Below the pieces are notes generated by a model. The model did no database searches, was not told the origin of the DNA, and was given only the letters and a program-made list of their open reading frames with translations. Shown in pieces: positions 35,230 through 43,939 of a DNA stretch of 64,000 nucleotides; positions within the stretch are counted from its first letter, which is position 1; each line of letters starts with the position of its first letter. The stretch covers positions 1 to 64,000 of the forward strand of contig CAYGAY010000008.1 of NCBI GenBank assembly GCA_964347975.1, written 5' to 3'. The position numbers were made by a program, and so were the translations under genes. Source of the DNA: Bin87 sp964347975 (GTDB lineage: Bacteria > Chloroflexota > Dehalococcoidia > Lucifugimonadales > UBA3495).

Positions 35230-37674
35230 TCACCCCCGTACCGTCGCTCCCACTTCCCGCTCCAAAGCCCGGGTTAGGCCGTTCACCGCCCGGTTCACGT
35301 CCTCGGCGGTCAGCGTGCGGTCGGCGGCGCGGAAGTGGATGCGAAAAGCCAGCGAACGCGTACCCTCCGGGACGTTTTCACCCGCGAACACGTCGAAAAG
35401 CTCGGCGCGTTCCACCAGTCGCACTCGCTCGATGAGCCGTTGAACCTGAGCGGCCGGCACATCCGCCGGCACCACCAGGGACAGGTCGCGGTTGGCGGCC
35501 GGGAACCGCGAAAGGGACTGGAACCGGTTTTCAGGCGTGGCGACATCAGAGAGAAAGGCAAGCATATCGGCTAACCGCAGTTCAAAATAGACCACCGGGT
35601 CGCCGGCCAGGTCAAAAGCTTCGCAAACGTCGGGATGGAGCTCGCCCGCCACACCAATGCCGGCGCCGCTGCCGGAGCCAATGACAACACGGGCGCATCG
35701 TCCGGGATGAAACAAGGGCCGGTCGTCCGCCTCAAAGGCGGCGTTGATGCCCATGCGACCCAGGGCGGCGGCCAATGTTCCGGACAGGTCGTAAAAGTCC
35801 AGTGGCTCAGAGGCGTTCAGCCAGTTGGCGTCGTATCGCGGCCCCGACATTACGCCGGCGGCGAGTTCAACTTCCTGCGGCAGGCCGGCGATCTGGGGAA
35901 TGAAGGCTCGTCCCAGCTCGAACAGGCGGAACCCACCGTCATTGTGCCCCCGGTTGTAGGCCAAAGTGCTCAAGATGCTGGCGGCCAGCGTGGGACGCAA
36001 CACGTCCTGCTCGGCGGACATGGGATTAGCGACGCGGAGCAGCGCCCCGTCGTTCCCGTTAGCGCCATCCGGGCCCGCGCCCAGGCGGGCCAAATCATCC
36101 GGGCTGACCAATGGGTAGCTGATGGTTTCCTGCATCCCGGCGGAGGCCAGCGCGTCGCGCAAGGCGTCCTTCAGAGTAGTCATGGGGTTGGACTGATGGT
36201 AAGGGATGGACGAGGACAGCATGGTGGTAGGCACTTCGTCGTAACCGATGATGCGGACCACTTCCTCGATGAGGTCCTCTTCGATGGCGATGTCGCTGCG
36301 CCAGTAGGGCGGGTCGGCTTCCAGGCGGTCCGGCCCGGTGCGGCGGGTGGTGATGCCCAGGCGGTCCAGCACCGACTCGGCGCGGACGATGTCCAAATCC
36401 ATTCCCAGCACTTGCCGCAAGCGATTTACGGTTAGCGGCACCGGCGCGACCGGCGCGTCGCCTTCGGGGAATACGTCGATGATGCCGGCAGCGGCCTCAC
36501 CACCGGCAGTTGCCAGGATGAGTTGGGTCGCCCGGCGCAAAGCTAGGGGCGCGAGTTTGGGGCGCAGTCCTTTTTCGAAGCGCAGGCTGGCCTCGGTGCG
36601 GAGATTCAGACCGGTTGAGGTGCTCCGGTTGTTCAAGGGATGGAACGTTGCCGATTCCAGGAGCATATTGGTGGTGGCCTGGGTTATCTCGCTGTTGGCG
36701 CCGCCCATCACGCCGCCGATACCGATGGCCTGGGCGGGGTCGGCAATGAGCAGGTTGTCGCTGGACAGAGTCCGTTCCACGCCGTCCAGGGTGGTGAACT
36801 TCTCCCCGGCGGCGGCGCGCCGTACTACCACGTGGCGGTCGGTGACGGTGTCCAGGTCGAAGGCGTGGAGCGGCTGGTTGAACTCCAGCATCACGTAGTT
36901 GGTGACGTCCACCACGTTGTTGATGGGACGCAGGCCGGCGCGAATGAGGCGGTCCTGCATCCAATGGGGTGACGGGCCGATGGCGATGCCGGTGATCACC
37001 GAGGCGGTGTAGCGGTGGCACAGGTCCGGGTCGGCGATGGTGACCCGCGCCAGCGTGTCCACGGGCGGGCCGGCCTCAAGATAAGAAATATCGGGAACCC
37101 GCACGGGCTGCCCAGTGATGGCGCCAATCTCCCGCGCCACGCCAAGGATGGACAGGCAATCGCCCCGGTTGGGGGTGAGTTCCAGCTCCAGGAAGGTATC
37201 GCCGAGGGCAGCATCCAGCGGTGTCCCGACCACGGCGTCGTCGGGAAGCACGATGATGCCCTCGTGCTCGTCGCTGATTTCAAGCTCGGCCTCCGAGCAG
37301 ATCATGCCTTCGGACACCACGCCGCGAATGCGGGCCGGCTTCAGTTCCTCCCGGCGTCCGGTGTGCATATTCATCAGCGTGACGCCGGGCCGGGCGAAGC
37401 AGATCTTCTGCCCGGCGGCCACGTTGGGCGCGCCACAGACCACCTCGATGGGCGGACCGTCGCCAGGATCAACCTCGCAAAGGGTCAGGGTATCAGCGTT
37501 GGGATGGGGGCGCGTGGCGCGGACGTAGCCGACTACGCAGCCATCCCAACCGCCGCGGGTGCTTACGTCGCCAACCTCGATACCCCCCATGGTGAGCCGG
37601 TGGGCCAACTCGTCGGCCGGCAGGGTGATGTCAACGTAGTCGGAAAGCCAGGAGAAGGGGATGAGCATGGTCAT
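35230..37674 (-). CDS. pheT: Phenylalanyl-tRNA synthetase beta subunit
   Basis: 814 aa full length. It has an N-terminal tRNA-binding domain (GCVVGYVRATRPHPNADTLT, CGAPNVAAGQKICFARPG), the B3/B4 editing domain (LELELTPNRGDCLSILGVAR), B5, the catalytic-like core (IEEDLIEEVVRIIGYDEVPT) and a C-terminal FDX-ACB domain (FQSLSRFPAANRDLSLVVPA). It forms the (alpha-beta)2 enzyme with PheS. It follows a small ORF and pheS on the same strand. Confidence 0.96.
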   Translation of the reverse strand: MTMLIPFSWLSDYVDITLPADELAHRLTMGGIEVGDVSTRGGWDGCVVGYVRATRPHPNADTLTLCEVDPGDGPPIEVVCGAPNVAAGQKICFARPGVTLMNMHTGRREELKPARIRGVVSEGMICSEAELEISDEHEGIIVLPDDAVVGTPLDAALGDTFLELELTPNRGDCLSILGVAREIGAITGQPVRVPDISYLEAGPPVDTLARVTIADPDLCHRYTASVITGIAIGPSPHWMQDRLIRAGLRPINNVVDVTNYVMLEFNQPLHAFDLDTVTDRHVVVRRAAAGEKFTTLDGVERTLSSDNLLIADPAQAIGIGGVMGGANSEITQATTNMLLESATFHPLNNRSTSTGLNLRTEASLRFEKGLRPKLAPLALRRATQLILATAGGEAAAGIIDVFPEGDAPVAPVPLTVNRLRQVLGMDLDIVRAESVLDRLGITTRRTGPDRLEADPPYWRSDIAIEEDLIEEVVRIIGYDEVPTTMLSSSIPYHQSNPMTTLKDALRDALASAGMQETISYPLVSPDDLARLGAGPDGANGNDGALLRVANPMSAEQDVLRPTLAASILSTLAYNRGHNDGGFRLFELGRAFIPQIAGLPQEVELAAGVMSGPRYDANWLNASEPLDFYDLSGTLAAALGRMGINAAFEADDRPLFHPGRCARVVIGSGSGAGIGVAGELHPDVCEAFDLAGDPVVYFELRLADMLAFLSDVATPENRFQSLSRFPAANRDLSLVVPADVPAAQVQRLIERVRLVERAELFDVFAGENVPEGTRSLAFRIHFRAADRTLTAEDVNRAVNGLTRALEREVGATVRG

Positions 37675-37682
37675 CGAGCAGG

Positions 37683-37832
37683 CTATGCGGTATCGCGCTG
37701 TTCAGTAAGGGCCGCGGGGGTGTCAGCTTCCGGCATCGGCTCCCCGAGAATATCATCAAAGAGCCGCCGGGCGGCCTCGTATTCGCCGTTTCGTAACATT
37801 TCTTGCGCTTCCTCACGCAATTCTTCGCTCAT
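37683..37832 (-). CDS. 49-aa TPR-like protein between pheS and pheT
   Basis: ATG 37832 to TAG 37683, beginning MSEELREEAQEMLRNGEYEA then ARRLFDDIL, which is one TPR-like helix pair. It sits 105 bp after pheS and 8 bp before pheT, in the same orientation. The frame is open and the coding pattern normal, but it is short and may be lineage-specific. Function unknown. Confidence 0.5.
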   Translation of the reverse strand: MSEELREEAQEMLRNGEYEAARRLFDDILGEPMPEADTPAALTEQRDTA

Positions 37833-37937
37833 CTAAACGTTCAAAGCTGCGCCGGTACAAATTACGGCCAGCCGCATCTAGGTATCCTGCGATGGTCATA
37901 GCGCTGGCCGAGCTCAATCATACCAGAACCGGCGCCG

Positions 37938-38999
37938 TCAGAACTGTCGCAAAAACCTCACGTCGTTCCTATAGAAATGCCGGATGTCGTCAATCCCGTA
38001 CTTCAGCATCCCGATGCGCTCCGGCCCCATGCCGAAGGCGAAGCCGGTGTAACGCTGGGGGTCGTAGCCCACGCCTTCCAGCACTCGCGGATGCACCATG
38101 CCGGCGCCCATGATCTCGATCCAGTCTTCGTCGCGGTTGATGGGACGCCGGCCCGTCTCCGGGTCAACGAAGTTGGAGATGGACATATCCACGCCCGGCT
38201 CGACGAAGGGGAAGTAGTCGCAGCGGAAGCGAATCTGCCGGTCCTCGCCGAAGACGCGGCGGGCGAATTCGTACAGGGTGCCTTTCAGGTCGGCGAAGGT
38301 TATTCCTTCGGCTACCGCCAACCCTTCGATCTGGTAGAAGTGCCATTCGTGGGTGGCGTCGGTGGCCTCGTAGCGGTAGCATTTGCCGGGAATGACCACG
38401 CGCACCGGCGGATCCTGGGCCTCCATGACGCGGGCCTGCATAGGCGAGGTGTGGGTCCGCAGCAGCATGGGCTGCTGGCCCTCCTCGTTCACGTAGTCCA
38501 CCCACAGCGAGTTCCACATATCCCGCGCCGGATGGCCGGCGGGGATATTCAGCATCTCGAAGTTGTAGTGGTCCAACTCCACCTCCGGCCCTTCGACCAC
38601 GCTGAAACCCATGGCGACGAATGCGCTGCAAATCTCCCGCACAATTTGAGTGGTGGGATGCAGCCGCCCGGTGACCACCGGGCGGCCCGGCAGCGTAACG
38701 TCCAGAGCATCGCGGGAAGCCAACGCGGCCTGGGCGATCTCGCGTGTGCGACGGGCCAGCGCTTCCTCCAGCGCGTTTTTGGCCTGGTTGGCCCGCGAGC
38801 CGACGGCCCGGCGTTCATCAGGTTCCAGCGTGGAGATTGAACGGAGCAGCGCAGTTAGCTCTCCTCGCCGGCCCAGGTAGGCGATGCGCCATTGTTCGGC
38901 TCCGTCGGCGTGGGCAATGTTGTCCAACTCGTCGAGAGCGCTGCGGGTCAGCGCGTCAATGGCCTCTAGCGATGGCGACTGCGATGTGGATTGGGACAC
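37938..38999 (-). CDS. pheS: Phenylalanyl-tRNA synthetase alpha subunit
   Basis: 353 aa from GTG 38999; a TTG further upstream gives a longer frame but reads into IS debris. It has the N-terminal coiled coil (LGRRGELTALLRSISTLEPD), then the class II catalytic core with LHPTTQIVREICSAFVAMGF, FVVEGPEVE-type motif 1, RTHTSPMQAR, motif 2 GKCYRYEATDATHEWHFYQ and motif 3 AFGMGPERIGMLKYGIDD. It is the first gene of the pheS-(small ORF)-pheT operon. Confidence 0.95.
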   Translation of the reverse strand: MSQSTSQSPSLEAIDALTRSALDELDNIAHADGAEQWRIAYLGRRGELTALLRSISTLEPDERRAVGSRANQAKNALEEALARRTREIAQAALASRDALDVTLPGRPVVTGRLHPTTQIVREICSAFVAMGFSVVEGPEVELDHYNFEMLNIPAGHPARDMWNSLWVDYVNEEGQQPMLLRTHTSPMQARVMEAQDPPVRVVIPGKCYRYEATDATHEWHFYQIEGLAVAEGITFADLKGTLYEFARRVFGEDRQIRFRCDYFPFVEPGVDMSISNFVDPETGRRPINRDEDWIEIMGAGMVHPRVLEGVGYDPQRYTGFAFGMGPERIGMLKYGIDDIRHFYRNDVRFLRQF

Positions 39000-39081
39000 G
39001 ATGGCGCACGGAGATACAACGATTGAGAGTGCCAAATTATAGGCAGCGCCCCAACGCCGGGTCAAGAAACGGACGCTACGA

Positions 39082-39103
39082 GGTAGCGTTGCAATTTAGG
39101 TGG
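39082..39103. repeat. Solo terminal inverted repeat
   Basis: GGTAGCGTTGCAATTTAGGT is nearly the same as the terminal repeats of the element at 41298-42195 (GGTAGCGTTsCrATTCAGGT). No matching partner lies nearby, so it is a relic end. Confidence 0.5.
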
Positions 39104-39109
39104 CTTAGA

Positions 39110-39562
39110 ACCCCTAACAAAAAGATGATAGTCGTCGGAAGCAGATGATCGAGCAGCCCAGGGACCGGAAGGCTTCATGGATGTCAGCGCGGCGCTCGTA
39201 GCGCACCCGCCGCCGGCGGAACTGGCGCAACCAGCCCAAGGTCCGCTCCACCACCCAGCGCTACACTCCCAGCCCGCTGCCATGTTCGGCGCCCCGCCGG
39301 GCCAGCGCTGGCGCAATGTGCCGCGCCCGCAGTTCCTGGCGATGCTGCCGCGAGTCATAAGCCCGGTAGCGTAGAGCCGCTGGGGCCGACGACGGGGCCG
39401 TCCCCGTCGCCCTCCCAGCAGCGGCACGGCGTCCACCAGGGGCCGCAACTGGGTTACGTCGTGGCGATTGGCGCCGGTCAGGAGGGGCGACAGCGGCGTT
39501 CCGTTGGCCTCGGTGAGATGGCGCGGCCCATCGCGGACCCCTCCTCTCTCGTCAGTTGTCAT
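39110..39562 (-). pseudogene. IS5-family transposase remnant
   Basis: Only the C-terminal half survives: RHLTEANGTPLSPLLTGANR, HDVTQLRPLVDAVPLLGGRR, then a frameshift after RLYA. The other frame reads SRQHRQELRARHIAPALARR, a TAG, RWVVERTLGWLRQFRRRRVR and YERRADIHEAFRSLGCSIIC. The frameshift and nonsense codon make it non-functional. Confidence 0.75.
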
Positions 39563-39639
39563 ACCACCCTATCACATGAAACTGCGGCTGTAATACTAGG
39601 GCCCTTCAGTGGGACCCTTTAGCACCAACGCCAACCGAT

Positions 39640-39926
39640 GCCGATAATTCAGACAACAGCTCCGGCGCGGGGAGGAACCGCCGCTCAGTTCAAAAACCGG
39701 CGCCTTGGGGTCCCCTGGGCGAAGGCCCGGGCCCATTGGCCGATGGTGGGGGCACCCGCTCCCGGGTTCGACCCACCCCAGCCGCCGTCCCTCCCTGGGC
39801 CAGCAACTGCACCGCGTGCCAACGCTCCCGCTCCCGGGGTGGGGGCCCTCGGTACATCCGTCGCCGCACCGCAACCGCAGCCTCGTCCATGTGCCACTGC
39901 TCCGGCAACCCGCCCATCTGCTGCAT
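39640..39926 (-). pseudogene. IS630-like transposase N-terminal fragment (minus)
   Basis: Helix-turn-helix region of a second IS630-type transposase: EQWHMDEAAVAVRRRMYRGP, PRERERWHAVQLLAQGGTAA and TIGQWARAF in a neighbouring frame. It is split over two frames and lacks the DDE domain. Confidence 0.5.
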
Positions 39927-39978
39927 ACCCTGCTACCCCCTTGGATCTCCCAAACGACCGTCCGATTTGACCCCAATT

Positions 39979-40404
39979 CTACCCAACACCAATGCGGGTT
40001 TCACCTTGGACTTGGTTTAGGTTCGGCAGTGGTGGTGGAGCATCGGCACTTTCGTGGTCCACTGCGAGGCTGGGCCACAGGCGTAGCCTCGCAGTGCTGA
40101 CTGCCAGTCCGTCTTTGTCTGCGCCGTAGATGTTGTTGCTGATGAGGTCCAACTTCTGGCTGTAGAGGATCTCAGAAGTGTGGCCGGCACGGAATAGCGT
40201 CTCATTTAGCGTGAGGATCTCTTGTAGCATACCCAAGAGGAATGCCCCGGAGCCGCAGGCCGGGTCAACGGTTTTCATGTTTTTGATTGCTTCGTAGATG
40301 TCCGGCGCTTGCAGCTGGGTGATGGCATCAGGGTTCCGTTGATCCACTAGTAGCCGGTCATCTTTGAATTGATGGCTGAATGATGGATCTGCCAGCATAG
40401 GCAT
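39979..40404 (-). pseudogene. Fragment of an Eco57I-type DNA methylase
   Basis: About 140 codons containing the SAM motif VDPACGSGAFLLGMLQEI and IYGADKDGLAVSTARLRLWP, typical of type IIG/Eco57I N6-adenine methylases. The catalytic NPPY and both flanks are missing, cut by IS630-like sequences on each side. It is a relic of another R-M or phage-growth-limitation gene. Confidence 0.7.
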
Positions 40405-40430
40405 TGCGGACTGGACTGTGGGAGGAACGC

Positions 40431-40767
40431 GTGTCAGCCCTGAAGCACCGTATCAAACTGACCCCGGAAGAGCACAGGAATTGCAGGCGCTGGTTTCCCG
40501 TGGGCGGGTCGCGGCCTACCAGCAGACCCATACCCACATCCTGCTACTGTGCGATGAAGCCCAGGAGGGCGGAGCCATGAAGGATGCTGAGATTGCCCAG
40601 GTCCTCAAGGTTGGCTTGGCCACGGTGGAAAGGGTGCGGCGGCGTGATGTGGAGGATGGGATTGGGGTGCAAGGCGCAATTGCGCCGCCGTGCGAAGAAG
40701 TTGGATGGTCAAGGTGAAGCATACCTGATTGCGTTGGCCTGCGGGGAACCGCCAGCCGGCCGGACGC
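40431..40767 (+). pseudogene. IS630-family transposase N-terminal fragment
   Basis: The frame begins LKHRIKLTPEE, shifts to ELQALVSRGRVAAYQQTHTH, continues LKVGLATVERVRRR, and shifts again to AKKLDGQGEAYLIALACGEP. Two frameshifts, then interruption at 40768 by the ISAs1-like end. Confidence 0.7.
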
Positions 40768-41285
40768 CAGGGCTATCGCATATGGAATTTGGTGAATTGG
40801 GACCGGATGCTGACGAGGAAACTGTCGTCCCAACCAGCCCGTTTCAGCCTGCCTCGCATGGAACCTTTGCTGGGTTCCAGCCGCGCCGGGTTCAAGGCCA
40901 GCTCGCGCAGCAAGGCCAGGTTCGCGGCGCAAAGTCTTCCCGCCTACCGCGATGACACCCGCATAGCCCGCGGCAAACTGCCGCATGAACCCCACGAACC
41001 ATCGCTGGAAGGCGTCGGGGTCAAGCAATCCCCCTTGCCCAGGCCAAAGAGTTCCATGTCGGCGCCGGTCGGGCCGCCGCAGAGCATGGCGCAAAAGGCG
41101 ATAACCGGAATGTCATGGAGGGAATGGCGGCGGGCGTTGGTTGCCCGCGGGTCCTCCAGATCGGCAAATACGTCGGCTAACTCGGTCATGGCATGGTGTG
41201 TCTTCCCTTCCCTGCCGGATTAGTCAACATCATAATTAGCCAACATCATACCTAACACCGCAATTTGTCATATGCGATTGCCCTG
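40768..41285 (-). mobile_element. ISAs1-like element, internally deleted
   Basis: Bounded by the inverted repeats CAGGGCTATCGCATATG (40768-40784) and CATATGCGATTGCCCTG (41269-41285). The minus-strand transposase starts at 41189 with TELADVFADLEDPRATNARR and HSLHDIPVIAFCAMLCGGPT. It then shifts frame to FQRWFVGFMRQFAAGYAGVI and GGKTLRR, where the expected catalytic DGKTLRR has lost its Asp. Most of the gene is deleted. It is inserted in the IS630 remnant. Confidence 0.75.
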
Positions 41286-41297
41286 ACCCCGATACCA

Positions 41298-42195
41298 GGT
41301 AGCGTTCCGATTCAGGTGGTTTGGTTGTACGATAGGGGCAGCGAGCAGGTTTTGGAGGTGTCCATCAGGGGGCTGCTGCATCAATTGGAAACCGAGTTGG
41401 AACAGGAGCTCCCGGTGCGATTGCGCCAAGCGTTGCCGGGGGCGCGGGACCTTTATCAGGCGCAATGTCCGGATTGCCAGTTGGCGATGCGCCGCCATCA
41501 TGCTTATCGCCGTTCCATAATGACCGGCTACGGGGCAGTGGCGTTGTGGATACCGGTGTTCCGGTGCGGAGAATGCCGACGCATGAGCGGCGGCGCCGAC
41601 GTGTTGGGTGGGGATGCGCGTTATCGTCGGTACTCAAAAAAAACCGGCGAAACCGCCATGAAACTGGCGGGGCTGGGGTTGAGTTGCGCGGCGGCCAGCG
41701 GTTGGGGGTGGGGGCGGTGAAAAGCACACTGTGCCGTTGGCTGAAGTGGTGAGCGATGGCGACCGGGCCATCGCAGGGGGCCGGCAAATGGTTGCCTGCA
41801 AATGGTCTATGGGCGGGCGGTTCCCCATCAGTTGTGCCACTGAGCCACTTTCATTTGCTGCGGGAATACCGGCGCAATCTGGGTTGGGACGGCTGGCCCG
41901 AAGGGTGACGGCTGCTGGCGTCGGCCAGCGTGACCGGAGGGCAGCGATGGGCGCGGCGGGTGGCGGCCTTGACCGGCGGGCCGGCGGAATACTGGCGTCG
42001 AAAATCCTTGCGTGAGGGCCTGCGCCATTTGCAGACGGGGCCAGCGCAGTTCAATACCGCGTCGCGGCTGGAACGGCCGAACCGGCAGTATCGCCGTCGG
42101 GAGCGGCAGGGAACGGTATGGTCGCCCCACGACCTATCGATACTCCTCCAAAAGCGTGGCCTGATCAACCAAACCACCTGAATTGCAACGCTACC
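41298..42195 (+). mobile_element. Insertion element with 30-bp inverted repeats and 9-bp target duplication
   Basis: The ends match over about 30 bp (GGTAGCGTTsCrATTCAGGT plus GGTTTGGTTG). The 9-bp sequence CCGATACCA is repeated on both sides (41289-41297 and 42196-42204), a clear target duplication. It encodes a protein from about 41298 with a zinc-knuckle pair (CPDC ... FRCGEC) as in ISLre2/ISKra4 (UPF0236-like) transposases, but the frame breaks at about 41720 and the 898-bp length implies internal deletion. Its C-terminal fragment runs in another frame to about 42181. Family assignment is tentative. Confidence 0.75.
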
Positions 42196-42202
42196 CCGAT
42201 AC

Positions 42203-42327
42203 CAGGGCTATCGCATATGACTATTCCCAGACAGATTGTATTGCGAGGTCAATTTCTCAAAATTTGCGGCGTTAGGCAGGCTTTCGTAATACAAACTACC
42301 CAGAAAAATTCATATGCGATAGCCCTG
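42203..42327. mobile_element. 125-bp MITE with ISAs1-like ends
   Basis: CAGGGCTATCGCATATG at 42203-42219 is exactly inverted at 42311-42327 (CATATGCGATAGCCCTG). The same ends bound the ISAs1-like remnant at 40768-41285. There is no coding content. It lies 20 bp upstream of the promoter of the first P450. Confidence 0.75.
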
Positions 42328-42346
42328 TTACAAGCGCCAAACAACA

Positions 42347-42375
42347 TTGACCTTAAATCGCGCCGTTGCTAAAAT
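42347..42375 (+). promoter_or_regulatory. Sigma70-type promoter of P450 gene 1
   Basis: TTGACC at 42347-42352, a 17-bp spacer, TAAAAT at 42370-42375. Start codon at 42459. Confidence 0.65.
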
Positions 42376-42458
42376 GTGCCTAATCATGTTGGTGAAGCGC
42401 CAGCCCGCTTTGCGCCGGCGGTTTCAGTTTGCCTTGTAAAGTCATCGGGAGGGACTTT

Positions 42459-43745
42459 ATGGTTACCACTTTCAATGAAGATCTGTTCTCGCCTGAGGTG
42501 ATCCACGACCCCTACAGTTACTTCGGGCGGATGCGGGAAGAAGACCCGGTCCACTGGAATGCCCCCTACAAGCTCTGGGTTATTACCAAGTACAAGGACT
42601 TGGTTTGGGTCACCCGGCGTCCGGAGGCTTTCTCGTCCGAGGTGTTCCATCGCGATCCGCTGCCCCCGTACCCCTCCATCGACGAATCCGATATGGGCCT
42701 CTACGAGGACGTGCGGCGGTTCTTCAGCCAGTGGTTCATCCAGACCGACCGCCGGGCCGTCAGCACCCACGAGGAAATCCGCGAGCACGGCGGGCCCGAT
42801 CATACCGACATGCGAAAGGTCATCCACGGCTACTTCACCCCGAAGGCTATGGAGCTCTGGCGCCCGCTGGTGCAGTCGGCCATCAAGCAGTTGCTGGATG
42901 AGGCCGAAGATCGCGGCCACATGGACGTAATGCGTGACTACGCGACGCCGCTGCCGCTGCTGGTCATCGCTGCCATGATGGGTATTGAGACCTACGATCG
43001 GCAGTTCATCCGCTCCCTGGCCGAGAAGTTGTTGTTCATCGGGCGCGGCAACGCCGACCGGATGCAACCGTTGGCCGAGGGCATCACCGAGTTGCAGGAT
43101 TACCTGCGGCCCATGGTCAAAGAGCGGCTCAAGAATTCCAACGGCGACCTGCTGGACAAAATGACCGACGCTGCTCGCATGACCAACGCCGCCGGCAAGC
43201 AAATTATGGATGAAGAGCAGGTCGTGGCCAACGCCATCCTGCTGCTGCTGGCCGGCCACGAGACCACCATCAACCTCATCTGCAACGGCACCCGCGCATT
43301 CATGACGCATCCCGACCAATGGGAGCTGTTCAAGACCGACCCGGCCGCCAAGACCGTCCGCGCCACCGAGGAATGCCTGCGGTTCGACGCGCCGGTCAAG
43401 TCCATCACCCGCATCGCCGGCGAGGACGTGGAACTAGGCGGCAAGCTGATCCAGAAGGACGAGCGGATGCGCTGGTTCGTTACTTCAGCCAACCGCGACC
43501 CTGAGGTCTTCGACCGGCCCGACGACTTCGACATCGAGCGCTATCCCAACCCTCACGTTGCCTTCGGCTCCGGCATCCACCACTGCCTGGGCGCTACGTT
43601 GGCCCGGTTGGAGGGGCAGGAGGCCTTCAAGGCCCTCGCCGAGCGGTTCCCCAACCTGAACATGGACTGCGACCCCGCGGATCTGAGCTACACCTCCAGC
43701 ATCACCTTCCGCACGTTGGAGACGCTGCCGGTGAAGCTGTCGTAA
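42459..43745 (+). CDS. Cytochrome P450 (array copy 1)
   Basis: 428 aa soluble class I-type P450. It has the I-helix LLLAGHETTINLICNG (oxygen-activating Thr), the K-helix EECLR (ExxR), and the heme loop FGSGIHHCLGATLARLEGQE with the Cys thiolate. The C-helix reads GPDHTDMRKVIHGYFTPKAM. A longer-than-usual segment after FSSEVFHRD (about 45 residues) separates the B region from helix C. The start ATG 42459 follows GGGAGGG. Copy 2 is its closest paralogue. Substrate unknown. Confidence 0.93.
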   Translation: MVTTFNEDLFSPEVIHDPYSYFGRMREEDPVHWNAPYKLWVITKYKDLVWVTRRPEAFSSEVFHRDPLPPYPSIDESDMGLYEDVRRFFSQWFIQTDRRAVSTHEEIREHGGPDHTDMRKVIHGYFTPKAMELWRPLVQSAIKQLLDEAEDRGHMDVMRDYATPLPLLVIAAMMGIETYDRQFIRSLAEKLLFIGRGNADRMQPLAEGITELQDYLRPMVKERLKNSNGDLLDKMTDAARMTNAAGKQIMDEEQVVANAILLLLAGHETTINLICNGTRAFMTHPDQWELFKTDPAAKTVRATEECLRFDAPVKSITRIAGEDVELGGKLIQKDERMRWFVTSANRDPEVFDRPDDFDIERYPNPHVAFGSGIHHCLGATLARLEGQEAFKALAERFPNLNMDCDPADLSYTSSITFRTLETLPVKLS

Positions 43746-43769
43746 CCGCTACCCGGAAAACCCGATCTA

Positions 43770-43799
43770 TCGGCCGCGGGGAAATCCGCGGCCGATTTT
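43770..43799 (+). terminator. Terminator after P450 gene 1
   Basis: Perfect 10-bp stem TCGGCCGCGG (43770-43779) with CCGCGGCCGA (43786-43795), then TTTT. Confidence 0.8.
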
Positions 43800-43839
43800 C
43801 ATTTCGGTTTCCTGCGTACCGATCTTCGTCACCGACTTA

Positions 43840-43868
43840 TTGACATGATGCAAACCTGTAAGTACGAT
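43840..43868 (+). promoter_or_regulatory. Sigma70-type promoter of P450 gene 2
   Basis: Consensus TTGACA at 43840-43845, a 17-bp spacer and TACGAT at 43863-43868. The gene starts at 43940. Confidence 0.7.
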
Positions 43869-43939
43869 GCAACCAATTTCGTAAGGATGCTGCTTCACGG
43901 TGGCGACAAACGCCTCTCAGTGTCAGAAGGAAGGACGCT

